Origin: Anodontia alba
Taxonomy: Eukaryota > Mollusca > Bivalvia > Lucinida > Lucinidae
Assembly (NCBI GenBank): GCA_964016985.1
Contig: OZ024831.1
Coordinates: 85,268,095-85,332,094 of the forward strand
Reading direction: 5' to 3'
Length of the DNA stretch: 64,000 nucleotides
Shown: positions 1 to 9,995 of the stretch, one piece after another
How positions within the stretch are numbered: the stretch's first letter is position 1
Layout of the letters: every line of letters begins with the position of its first letter
Position numbers and translations under genes: made by a program
Notes under the pieces: generated by a model
What the model saw: the letters and a program-made list of their open reading frames with translations, nothing else
Told to the model about the DNA's origin: nothing
The model's database searches: none

Positions 1-2260
1 ACTCAATTTTTGCTAACCCTAGCATCGGAAAGATATACGATTCATTTCGATATAGGAAGAAAGTCTAGACATCTCTGTATATAAAACATCTGTATAGTGG
101 ATATGCATTCATTGCATTTCGCGAAAACTTGCACGTTTCTATGGATGCCCAGCTAATACTTAACCAATTGTAAATATACAAAACGTTGTGTATTCATGTT
201 ATAAACATAAAAAGGAAAGAAAAAAAGCTCAAAACAGAAAGTAGAATGTCTATTTTTCTCATGCATATATGCATGACGTCATTAGTGACACCCCAGTTGT
301 TTTCCGCATTTAAGGGAGAGTACCTCTTTTCCTGTGTGATATCAATTTTTAAGTTTCGCATGCTAACTGCGTTTCAAATAAAATTATTACCGTTTTTATA
401 GCCTTTATTAGAAGGTATACAGAAATGAATTAACTCCAAAAAATATTCGAATTTTCGTCCGGTATGGCCGCTACAATAAACCTGTAAGAAAACGTTTGAT
501 TGCAAATTTTATGACACCATTTTAAATGACACATTTTAAATTTTACCAGACATCTTTCGAGTCTCCGTGCTTATGGTTTTCAATAAAAAAAATATTCGTA
601 TAGATCACTGTATTGTACTGACGCTAGTCTTAAAGATGCATGCTCAGGGGAATCGCTGCGCATTTCTTCATGTCCATAATTTCTAAACCTTTGTTGACAA
701 ACTATCCGAGTAAGAATGTATGAAGACCAAACAAAATAATTGGCTTTATTTCTGCAAACTAAAACGTTCATCGAAATTCCATAAAATACACCTAGTTTTA
801 CAAAACACGATAAGAATTGTAAACTATCAGTGCTCATTTATATTCGGCCATCAACTGTACAGATTAATTTATCACGAGTTGGGTGCATATTGGGTATTTT
901 GTACCTATTAGTATACACATGTGTACCATGCGCTTTACAGAACTTACAGTTGCCAAAACTCTAAACCAGTATCATGCAAAATGCATGCGTTTCTCAAAAA
1001 TGCAATAAGGTTCGCATTGCTATAGAGCGGTTTTGTATGAACCAATATCCACGCTTTAAATGAACAAACATTCAGCCGTGTTTCTTTCCGATGTTGGGGT
1101 TACGTTTTTTGCAAGGTACAGGAATTGAGAAATCCGACAAATAAGAACAGGTACAAAAAGGTATACAATGTACAGAAACGCCTGAGAATAGTATGAAAAA
1201 AAAAAAAAAAAAACGAAATAAGTAATTCCAACTAGTTCAAAATCTATGGCAGTTTAAAGTTGGACCTTTATTCTGTACTCTGTGTCTATTGTTTCAAAAA
1301 ATCAATATGCCTCATTAATAATCATGGCGCTTTGATGACTACTGTTAATAAAAAAAAGTAAGAGGAAAATCCAGTGAGTGCCACAATCACACTAGTGTTC
1401 TCTTAAATGACGAGGAAAGCTTTCGTCAAACATTTTATCAAATTGTATTTTTAAAATGGTCAAATACAAGAGTTATAAATATTAATAATGAACACTTAAC
1501 TTAACTTTTTTCCTCAAATTAGATGCCTGTTTTTTACCTCCAATTTATCAACTTAATTGCATAAAAGTATTGCTGCACCACTTGTAATTAATTCTGTTGC
1601 GCAATTACATTTACATAGAACACCTTAATATGGCTTTGGAATACAATGCATCCAGTCTTTCTTTCTGAAAATATAAGTGAAGATATTCAAGAAATAATAC
1701 AATCAGGACGCATAGCCTCCCCGAGGCACCGAAATAGGAAGAGCGGAGGAATAAACAATATCACATATCATTACGAAAACAAGCCTATTCAAATATATAG
1801 AAAATTTCACCTACAAAAACTGAAAATTTTCAGATAAAAAAAAAACTCTATTTTTCATATTGCTGTTCAAAACATAGATTGTGGGTTCTCGTTAGACCCG
1901 CCTCGGCGACGCGGTTCTAACGAATACCCATAATCTATGTTTTTGAGCAAAAAAATATGAAAAATAATGTATACCCCTGTAAACCCCAGTTTTACTATAT
2001 AAAAGTGGTGTTTAAGGGGGTCAAAATTATATAGGCATGTTTTCGTGATGTGAACCACCGACGCACGAACAAAGAAGGACTTTAATAATAGAACCGCCTT
2101 GGAACGGGGTTAGCAGTAAAAACTACTGGAGCCTTAAACAAGTTTTACTCGGGCGTGACTTCGCCCTTAATTCTTGTACTTCAGTAATAATTGTGACAAA
2201 ACTGTGGTCATTGGAACATGTTTTTGTACCTGTTTTCCGTCATTTCATCATTTATTTTAG
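1..2260 (+). other. Presumed intron upstream of the paralogue A vWA exon
   Basis: No exon was found. It contains a poly-A run near 1195-1213, a fragment of the 'PQSQ' dispersed repeat near 1655-1745, one reversed MITE-1 copy (1769-2050), and another dispersed-repeat fragment at about 2085-2170 (the accgccttggaacgg motif). The rest is AT-rich with no signal I recognise. Confidence 0.6.
1769..2050 (-). mobile_element. MITE-1 copy 1 (reverse, degenerate palindrome)
   Basis: Begins cattacgaaaacaagcctat and ends ataggcatgttttcgtgatg (imperfect terminal inverted repeats). The central palindrome at about 1872-1943 is decayed in both arms. Confidence 0.85.
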
Positions 2261-2635
2261 GTTGCTTGAAGGACATCATTTTTGTAGTTGATGAGTCACG
2301 CAGCATGTCGCACGATTGGCATGACATCTTGAATTTTCTTGCATCTCTGGTTGGTGATTTGAATGTCAGTAAGCAAGGAACTCATGTATCAATGGGAACA
2401 TTTTCCTCCACCGCCCACAACCAGTTCGATTTTGACCGCTACAGTACTACACAAGACTTACAAGCGGCAATAAAAGCCGTCCACTTTAGGGGTGGTACTG
2501 GTGACGCCGCTGCTGGATTAGGGTATATTCTACAACACGCTTCTATGACACAGTATGCAAACAGGCCGGACGTACCCGATGCTGTGTTGTTCATAACAGA
2601 TGATAAAATATCGTCTATACTGGGTAGATATTATG
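2261..2635 (+). CDS. Paralogue A, vWA exon 1 (375 nt, phase 1-1)
   Basis: The acceptor is TTTATTTTAG at 2251-2260 and the donor is G|GTAAAT at 2635/2636. The reading frame is open throughout and has the same 375-nt length as the exons at 26320 and 57079. The ATG at 2218 lies in the intron and is not the start. Confidence 0.88.
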
Positions 2636-4864
2636 GTAAATATTTTTTTCCTTTCTAATGCATATATTGTATCAACTCTGAAAGTCCATAAAAGCCCCTA
2701 TGAGTCCTAGGCATTTGTATGTATGAAGAATTGTAAAACAACAACCAAAGCGATTTGACAGGAAATTTAGCCGTTTCCCCTTAACAACAAAACTCATAAA
2801 GGAAACATGTTAGTGTAGCTTATACTCTGCCAACATCAAAAGTTAGACACCATCAATTATAATAACCAATGGAAACTACTGGTTACCATCTATTGTGGCA
2901 ATGCTTCCTTAGTGGAAATCAGTGCTTTCGATAGCTTTTGTTGAAATATGATTTCCATAGAAAAAATACCCAGAATTTAGTAAAAAGGAAAATTAACACA
3001 ACATTGACTTGTGATCAAATGGAAATGTTACTCACAAATATTGACTTGTGGTAAGATAGAAATGTCACTTGGTTTCTCTTATTACGGTTATTATTTGTTG
3101 TTTTATACTTGTTTCATGGTAAATCATTGTGCTTTTATGTTGAAACCAAACCATACACACATACAGGCGAATAAAATACCAAACAGGATTAAGATATTTG
3201 CACGTCTGTTCCATTTCTATATCAAATCTGTGTAAACCGTATTCTGACATCTTTTATAGAGAAAGCAGATACAGATATATGTCTACAAATTGCAGATTTT
3301 AAACTATCATTTCTTCTGGCAACCTTTATTTACCGCATAAATCTGAGTAAATACGTGTATTCTTCATAACCAAACATTTCATCATTTCCCATATTATGTG
3401 ATAAACTGCTTTGTAGTATAGCTTTAGATAAGAGGATAAACAGTTACTTTTTCACATAAAAATAACATAAAAAAGCAACATTAAAGTAATTCTATAGAAG
3501 CACCTCAATATTTGTTTCATTTAATAAGAGCTAAGAACGCTGTACATAAGATACGTAATTTAAACTAATGTAGAGCAAATGTTCTCCTGAATAATACTCA
3601 GATGTTTAAGAATAGTTTTACCTATGATAATGATATATGCAAACTTCGAATATTTGATTTTCGTACCTGGACTAATTGTTGTGTTTTATACTAAGCCGGT
3701 CTGTTCAACTACTACGAGAACATGAATTTTAGCACAACAGAAGGGAAGGCAATGATCAGGAACCGATACAATTATCCCACACCTCCCATCAGAGACATCA
3801 AAGAAACACAAACACGAAATAACTAGACCCTAATGGGAACATTACTAGCGGAAAGCCAAACGGACAGTTACTTTCCCACAAAGTGGCCAAATGGCTATCC
3901 AAAACAAAAATATGTAAGCGACACACACATTCAAAGATGAACTATAACAAAATAAACCATGACAGAAGAACCGCCTTGGAACGGTCAGACAAGACTGGCA
4001 GTATAGTATGAGCTACCACCTTTAAAATAATAAAAGACGCGCATGCGATTCGCGTGGCATTATTATAAAATGTTTAATATCAATATACTCACAACAAGAG
4101 ATATTATAACTAAGTAAATTTAAATAAAAAGTAAACGTTACCATCATGGTAAAAACCAAGCAAAGAACAAAAGGGTTATCTTCTAAAATTTGAAATGATT
4201 AAACGTTCACTTACGACAGATTTACCAAGATTCTTTATTAAGCTAACAGTCGTTCTTCACATCAGCCTTTGTGATTACAATACCAACAGTTGCAGTACTG
4301 ACAAGCATTAAACATGAATATGTCTTATTGATTACAAAATATATTGAGTGTAAATAGCACAACGTAGTTACAAATGAAAAAGAGAATTGAAGAACTCATA
4401 TTGCTTTATGCTTGAATAGTAATATACTGAATCTAGTTGAGCCTCAGGCAGAGATAATATACCTTAAGACATGTACAAACAGTGAATACTCAGTCCAGCA
4501 TCCGCGTAGCCAGATCAGCGTCTCTCAAGGTCCTGCAGAAAAAAAAATGCTTGCTCTTTAGCCTACCCAATGCGTCCAACGAAGATTCTCATTAGACTTA
4601 GAAGCTTTGCAGGCTAATATTTGTCTCCTCTATGTGAACATATGCGAAGGTGAATTTGCTCGTATTGTGGCTCATAACTTTTTTATTTCAGAAAATGCAC
4701 TTCACGCGAAGATCAGTGATGTGATCGCAGTTGGCGTCGGCCACCATATAAATAGTATTGATCTCCAAGCTATAGCTACAGATGCTGCTCATATAATACA
4801 AGAGTCGGATGCTGATGATTTAATTAATCACAAAAGCCAAATTGTTCAATTACTGTGTTCTTAA
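2261..4864 (+). CDS. Paralogue A, 3' part: vWA-domain secreted protein (two terminal exons; 5' exons lie left of the window)
   Basis: Exons 2261-2635 and 4692-4864, both bounded by AG/GT and joined in phase 1, encode a complete C-terminal vWA domain ending at the TAA at 4862-4864. Seen: a Cys just before the first strand (GCLKD), hydrophobic IIFVV, then the MIDAS motif DESRS (DxSxS, local residues 11-15); GG followed by T-G-D-A where the MIDAS Thr normally sits; FITDD supplying the usual MIDAS Asp; and, in the second exon, IAVGVGHH, the typical late vWA strand, with a terminal Cys (LLCS) that probably pairs with the first Cys. The exon splits match paralogues B and C. By analogy, the missing upstream exons should encode a signal peptide, a ShKT module and an LU domain; I find none of them in 1-2260. 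The MIDAS Thr position is Gly, though a Thr lies one residue earlier. Molecular role unknown; probably extracellular ligand or matrix binding. Confidence 0.85.
2636..4691 (+). other. Intron between the two vWA exons of paralogue A
   Basis: AT-rich intron. The only recognisable content is a dispersed repeat at about 3690-4020, which carries the 'gatcaggaaccgatacaat' and 'agaaccgccttggaacggtc' blocks also found near 13990, 31075, 34375, 43860, 53820 and 55930. Confidence 0.7.
3690..4020. repeat. Dispersed 'PQSQ/accgccttggaacggtc' repeat
   Basis: Shared blocks recur near 1655, 2085, 13980-14260, 22265-22400, 31070-31460, 34370-34630, 43850-44200, 53810-54000 and 55935-56170. Two copies happen to read open as VPQSQTxxLPRHxEEExTDK. 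The multi-copy, non-autonomous nature suggests a SINE-like or MITE-like element; its class is not determined. Confidence 0.6.
4692..4864 (+). CDS. Paralogue A, terminal vWA exon with stop
   Basis: The acceptor is TTTTTATTTCAG ending at 4691. The exon completes the vWA fold (motif AVGVGHH) and ends in LLCS-stop. It aligns without gaps to the last exon of B, apart from the tail after the final Cys (S here, KTK in B). Confidence 0.82.
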
Positions 4865-5079
4865 GGGGAGGTGATGCACTTGGTAGTTTTTACGGCATGC
4901 TTTACTGCACACAACGCACTTCTGTAAAGGGGTATACTCTGAAAGAAAGAATTAGCTCCCATTGGGAGTAATTCGGGGAGCAGTTCTTTCCTTTTAGAGT
5001 AGACCGCTTGTCAGAAAAGAGATAAACCCGTTTTACAGATTTAATTCTTGTGTATTTAATATAGTAAATTATTGAAAGC

Positions 5080-5085
5080 AATAAA
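5080..5085 (+). terminator. Polyadenylation signal AATAAA of paralogue A
   Basis: Canonical AATAAA about 215 nt after the stop at 4864. A GT-rich stretch (gttgttgttatgttttg) follows from about 5102, as expected of a downstream element. Confidence 0.6.
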
Positions 5086-6712
5086 CACCCCGTACAAGCA
5101 GTTGTTGTTATGTTTTGTTTTCAGCCTTCCGTCAGTGGATTATGTTTAGATTTGTACCTCGATCACTCATAGAAATATTTACAGTATTGAACGACAAACA
5201 AAAGTTCACACCTTCGTTTGTTGTTACGTGTATCCAAACATTTTGAAAAGAACAATATGAAATATTTTTGTTAGGTAGTGAAGACTTAGAAAGTATTTTT
5301 CAAGTTAAAATGTTTCTAAACCACAATATAACGTCAAAATGTCCAAAAGTAAAATCAGTCGGTACAATCTATCCAAGTAGTTTTTAGAACACGTTTTTCT
5401 TTACCACACTGTAAAGTAACCGTGTAAACAAACGTACGCTTTAAGGTGAGACAAAACACTTCCTATTTCGACGAAGAAGATACCCTAACTTCAAATTGAT
5501 GACGTTTTAACCGAGGCAATGACGTTTTAACGGTATATGACGTAAAATAAACTTTCAAAAGATTGCCTTTGGAAACAAAGAACAGACTATGGAATAGACA
5601 ATGGGAGTCGCGGTTTTATCGAGACTCTTCATAAGCAGTAATATAAATTTAATTAGGTAAACTTAAGAATTCATTTTAAAGAATCCGAACCACTACCTGA
5701 TCCTCATTGCTAATATTGATCTCATTAAACTTTCCGAAATGTTGGATGAATCACCACAAACATCAATAGTTTCTGTCATCAACACTACCACAACTTAGGT
5801 TTGAGGAATGGACTCTGTAAGCTTTAGACATTTTTGACCAGATTTTCTTTCTGGAATTAGTTGTGGCTAATGAAATACATTTCATGTGCCATTTATTTTG
5901 CATATATTTCTTAAAGAGAAAATTTTCTGCCAATATTAAACTGTCCCTAGCTACAAACTAATCATTGTATTGCGTATCTATTAGGCGTTTAGTCATATAT
6001 CAAAGTAAACCTCTGATCTGGTCATTAAATTCCAAATACTGTTAGTAGAATGGACATATAATGGTAATTCTTGGAAAAATACCTAACTCTTAGACTGGAT
6101 AGCAGCTGAAATGCATGCAGACCTGTAGTTAATGCGCTTTCCTAAACTAAATAATTTTAACATTAATAGTTTCTCATCTCTACGAATACATCACCGATTC
6201 ATTTCTAATGGCTACCATCGACATATGTCTGCGTTGAAAAAAAAACAGAGCTATTCATGAGCCGCAACATGAGAAAACATACCTTCGGACTGTGCGCCCA
6301 GCGATGAATCAGATCAGTCCGCGCATTCGCGCAGTCTGTTCAGAACCTTCGATGGGTGCAATTTGAGTAGTCAAGGATGCAAAATGTCTTCATGCGGACA
6401 AGGAAAGTTCTAATAACACTGCGCACATGTTTAGTCTTCGTTAGGAGCACGTCAAAAGGTACATATTCTCAGTCTGTGGATCATATAGTATATAGAGCTC
6501 TAAGACTAGACGAAACATAAGAACAAGATACAAACAAATACAATAAATCAGCCACAAAATGAACAGAACAAGCAGAGTTAGCAATTCAAATCGTAATTAA
6601 ATTTACATCTGTATATCTCCATAGATAAATGTTTAGAAACATAAAATAAGTAAACTTCAAGCATTACTAATTACAACGATCAAACATTAAATTCAGAAAT
6701 AGTTGTAGGCTT

Positions 6713-7172
6713 GGATTTTCAGAAACTCTTAAAAAACCTTACTAGTTAGCTAGCTAGCTAGATAGATAGATAGATAGATAGATTACACAATAAAAGCGCA
6801 ATAAAAATGCTTACTCTTAAAGTTAGAAAATCAATAAAGAGCAGAAAAAACGACATTCAAAAACAAATAAGTTTAAATTGGTCTTCGTTGAATATGTGAA
6901 AATAGATCGGCTTGTTACTGCACAGTGTGATCAGGATTTTGGTTGGATTTCAGAAACTCTTAAAAAAACGTACTAGTTAGCTAAGCTAGATAGATAGATA
7001 GATACAGTTCTGGTTTGAGAAAGCACAATAAAAGCGCAATAAAAATGCTTAATCGTAAATTTAGAAAATCAATAAAGAGCAGAAAAAAGATATCCAAAAA
7101 CAAAAAATGTAAATGGGTCTTCGTTGATTATGTAAAAAACAGATCGGCTTGTTACTGCACAGTGTGATCAGA
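6713..7172. repeat. Tandem duplication of a ~230-bp unit, each with a TAGC/GATA microsatellite
   Basis: Two adjacent units (about 6713-6946 and 6947-7172) share the order cagaaactcttaaaaaa, tagctag/gatagata tract, aaaagcgcaataaaaatgct, and gatcggcttgttactgcaca. The pure repeat lies at 6747-6782 in the first unit. Confidence 0.8.
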
Positions 7173-7274
7173 GTTTTTGCTGCACGTCACCATATTTTAC
7201 AGCGTCCAATAATAATGTACGAGTAAACAGATGACAAAGGCCATTTGGTTTATGGCTTATGTATTACGTGTTAT

Positions 7275-7549
7275 CATTACGAAAACACGCCTATTCAAAT
7301 ATAAAGAAAATTTCACCTCCAAAAACTGAAAATTTTCAGGTAAAAACTCTATTTTTTCATATTTCTGCTCAAAATATAGATTGTGGGTACTCGTTAGAAC
7401 CGCCTCGCCGAGGCGGTTCTAACGAGTACCCACAATCTATGTTTTGAGCAGAAATATGAAAAATAATGTATACCCCTGTAAACCCCAGTTTTACTGTATA
7501 AAAGTGGGGTTCAAGGGGGTCAAAATTATATAGGCATGTTTTCGTGATG
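7275..7549 (-). mobile_element. MITE-1 copy 2 (reverse, intact)
   Basis: Terminal inverted repeats cattacgaaaacacgcctat and ataggcatgttttcgtgatg. The central palindrome at about 7376-7442 is near perfect, with central base C. Confidence 0.92.
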
Positions 7550-7746
7550 GGTTTGTTTGTTCTTCCTGATGGTGTCGCTGGTAGGCTATTATATGTGATT
7601 GTGGCTATTTAACGCCCAACCAAATTGAACAGCTGTGCTGTTTGTCAGTTCCATCTTAGTAGTTCTGTTGCTATTACTTTTCATTTGTTCGTTTTAAATT
7701 CGATGAAATGCCGTTTCGTGACGTCGTTATATGCCATTCAGCTATA

Positions 7747-7949
7747 AGGCCCCGAGGTGATAAAACTTTATTCATGCTCAACTCAGCTGAGCATGAAATT
7801 TGTTCAGTTAATAAATCTCAAATTACTAAACACTGCAAATTCTTTCTTGCTAAACACAGCTAAATATGGAAATTGCTTTGCTCATAAATATGAAAATGTC
7901 AATTTTCAGCTGAGTTGAGCATGGAAAAAGTTTTATTACCTCGGGGCCT
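7747..7949. mobile_element. Foldback MITE with ~45-bp TIRs (aggccccgaggt...)
   Basis: The left arm aggccccgaggtgataaaac followed by tgctcaactcagctgagcatg is mirrored by tcagctgagttgagcatgg and attacctcggggcct on the right. A diverged copy lies at about 13620-13855. Confidence 0.82.
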
Positions 7950-8271
7950 GGTGTCTTGGGAAGTTGTGTTCCGTGATTTGTCGCCTTTCGTGAATATATT
8001 TACTTTTTCCATCAAAATTAAAAAAAAATACGATAAAACATGTGTCCAAATATTAAGAGTAAACTTGTATGCATGTAGTTCGAGTCTGTACAGGTTCACC
8101 ATAAACATATTATGGCACTGAGGGAAAACTGAGGCACAAAAGACAGGATTATCCAGATGTGGGGTATTGTAGCTAGGCGAACTCCAATAGATGGCTGAAT
8201 GCTTCGGGTTTATTTGCCAAAGTTGCCTCCCAACAACAGCATTTTTGTTTGCTCAAGTACGTCTCGCAGCC

Positions 8272-8553
8272 CGGCTTCGGTGGCTCAATTGGATGCGCCG
8301 TCCGACTGGAGACCAGGAGGTCACGGGTTCAAACCCCGCCAAGGTCGGCAACATTCTGTCGTGGAAATTGATCATGAAATATCTTCTACGGTCATTCTCT
8401 CCCTTCCGCTGATTGAAGAAGGGCAGTTGTCAGTTTCTGGCGAAAGAATTTGCACAACCGCTTAGAGGACTAAGCCTGCCCAGTAAACGTGTGGTTAGGT
8501 AAACTGACCGCGCTCATTGGGTTGACTGGGATGTAAAACCTCAACACAAACAA
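8272..8553 (+). mobile_element. tRNA-derived SINE with 13-bp target-site duplication
   Basis: The head resembles a tRNA, with box A-like tggctcaattgga and box B-like gggttcaaacccc about 45 nt apart. The body has no long ORF of its own, and the tail is aacacaaacaaa. The flanks acgtctcgcagcc (about 8259-8271) and acgtctcacagcc (8554-8566) form a target-site duplication with one mismatch. Resembles molluscan tRNA-SINEs (V-SINE-like families); the exact family is not assigned. Confidence 0.8.
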
Positions 8554-8811
8554 ACGTCTCACAGCCTGAAAAACTGTGAAAATATCATTTTTAAACCAAT
8601 GAATAGAATAAACCTATTGCCTATAGGTAATTATGGAAAAAAAGGTTTGGAATGAAATCATAACTCTGGTTTGCAAATTTACTTCTTCTGTGTAAATCGC
8701 CAAGCAAGAACGACTTTCTGAAAGATATTGGAAGCAGAGTAGCTAACAAAAACATCAACTCGTATCTTCACGTTAACACAACTATGTAAAATGTACACCT
8801 CTTAACCATAT

Positions 8812-9310
8812 TTCTAGAGAATAAACATAAGAAAGATTGCTTTTGCAAACAAAGAACAAATGGAAATCTCGGTTTTATTGAGACTTTGCATAAGCAGTAA
8901 TGAAGTTTGCAACACTGTTTACGCCCTCTAGCGTCTACATGAGTAGAACTTTATTTTCAAAGATACCAGAATGAGGCCAAGATCATAAAAGAAATGAAAT
9001 ATAATCTGCACTATGGTGAAGTACGGGGAGATGTTCTATGGCCGCTACACGACACTAACACCAGTTGCAGTGTAGTAAAATAAACGTAAGAAAGATTTTC
9101 TTTGGAAACAAAGAACACATTACAGACTAGAAAATGGGAGTCTCAGTTTTATTGCGATTCTTCATAAGCGGTAATAAAGTTTGCAATACTGCTTACACCC
9201 TCTAGAGTACACATAAGCAGAACTCCATTTTCAAAGATACCATAATGGGTTCAATGATCCCAAAGAAGATGAAATATAATCGGCACTATGGTGAAGCCCA
9301 TTATTTTTCA
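8812..9310. repeat. Repeat R2, two tandem units of ~250 bp
   Basis: Each unit holds the order taaacgt(c/a)..., gattgcctttggaaacaaag, atgggagtctcggttttatt, gagactcttcataagcagta and ccctctagcgt, with repeated 'cactatggtgaag' near the end. The second unit ends in a hairpin (9285-9345: gaagcccattatttttc / ggaaataatgggcttc). Other copies: 5541-5655, 15003-15480 and 63047-63107 (reversed). Confidence 0.75.
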
Positions 9311-9454
9311 AATCATTTTTTTGGAAATAATGGGCTTCACTATAGTGAGAATATATATTTCCTAATTTCTCCTATCATTGGAAGGGCTTCTAAAGAGTAC
9401 CCATAACATTTTTTTTTTTTTTTTTTTTTTGTGGCTTAATCAGACAAATGAATC

Positions 9455-9644
9455 AACCTACAATAAGACTGTGTGACCAGCAAAGACTCATATCAGCCTG
9501 TACGGCAAGGGTTCTCGTTTATCCCTCTTTGGATATCCCGGAGAATGTAGATGGCACATGCGATCAAAGAAGACTATGATCAGACTGCGCGGATGCGCTG
9601 GCTGATCTGAGTCTTCGCTGGTCACACAATTCTTATTGTAGGTT
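9455..9644. mobile_element. Foldback/TIR element (aacctacaataag...)
   Basis: The left end aacctacaataagactgtgt and the right end acacaattcttattgtaggt are inverted. Inside are agtcttcgctgg-type arms and the catg-cgatca motif. A related, more decayed copy is at about 19160-19350. Confidence 0.7.
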
Positions 9645-9710
9645 TTGTCGTCCGCTGGTTCAAATATGCATCTAGATTCCCTTCTTCTCTGTAGCTATGT
9701 AATTTCACTA

Positions 9711-9718
9711 TATAAAAG
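9711..9718 (+). promoter_or_regulatory. Candidate TATA box of paralogue B (TATAAAAG)
   Basis: TATAAAAG lies about 250 nt upstream of the start codon at 9971. AT-rich DNA gives such matches by chance, and no transcript start is known, so this is only a candidate. Confidence 0.3.
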
Positions 9719-9920
9719 ATTCAGAAAGTAAAAAAAAAGTTTGCTTGAAGTGAAAGAAGCACTGAGACTCTGGATGGAAGGTTATCATAAGTCAAAATAA
9801 AAAATGTTTTATTAAGTACTTATTTATTTCATTGTGTAGCATGTCAGCATATCGACAAGACAAAAAGATAAGAATTTCTATGTCACAGCCTTGTTCGTAT
9901 GTTTATAATCAGGTGAAACC

Positions 9921-9970
9921 TTCAGCTGGTGTTTGGTAATGTAACAAGAATTGGACTAAACAGACAGATC
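9921..9970 (+). promoter_or_regulatory. Conserved 5' leader of paralogue B
   Basis: The blocks gtgtttggtaatgtaacaag and ttggactaaacagacagatc directly before the ATG align with gtgtttgatactgtatcaaa and ttggaataaacaagcagac before the ATG of paralogue C (about 44718-44758). The homology continues through exon 1 into the intron, supporting a real 5' end here. Confidence 0.55.
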
Positions 9971-9995
9971 ATGTGGTGGGCGTATTTATTTATTG
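9971..9995 (+). CDS. Paralogue B exon 1: start codon and first part of the signal peptide
   Basis: ATG TGG TGG GCG TAT TTA TTT ATT G followed by donor GTAAGT at 9996. The 25-nt length matches exon 1 of C (44759-44783), and the first ~40 nt of intron are also conserved between the two. Confidence 0.75.

Larger units (their letters stand above)
4865..9970. other. Intergenic region between paralogues A and B
   Basis: Holds the A 3'UTR, a small foldback at about 4925-5010 (tactct...agagtaga arms), copies of repeat R2 (5541-5655, 8812-9075 and 9076-9310), a bivalve-type hairpin near 6285-6365, a tandem duplication (6713-7172), MITE-1 copy 2, a foldback element (7747-7949), a SINE (8272-8553) and a TIR element (9455-9644). 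No gene recognised. Confidence 0.65.

Noticed and set aside
2218..2260. ATG start just before the A vWA exon
   Set aside because: It reads through the TTTATTTTAG acceptor. B and C show an upstream phase-1 exon, so this is intronic.
8272..8345. Possible functional tRNA gene
   Set aside because: Box A- and B-like sequences are present, but the acceptor stem does not pair, and the flanking target duplication and tail show a SINE.
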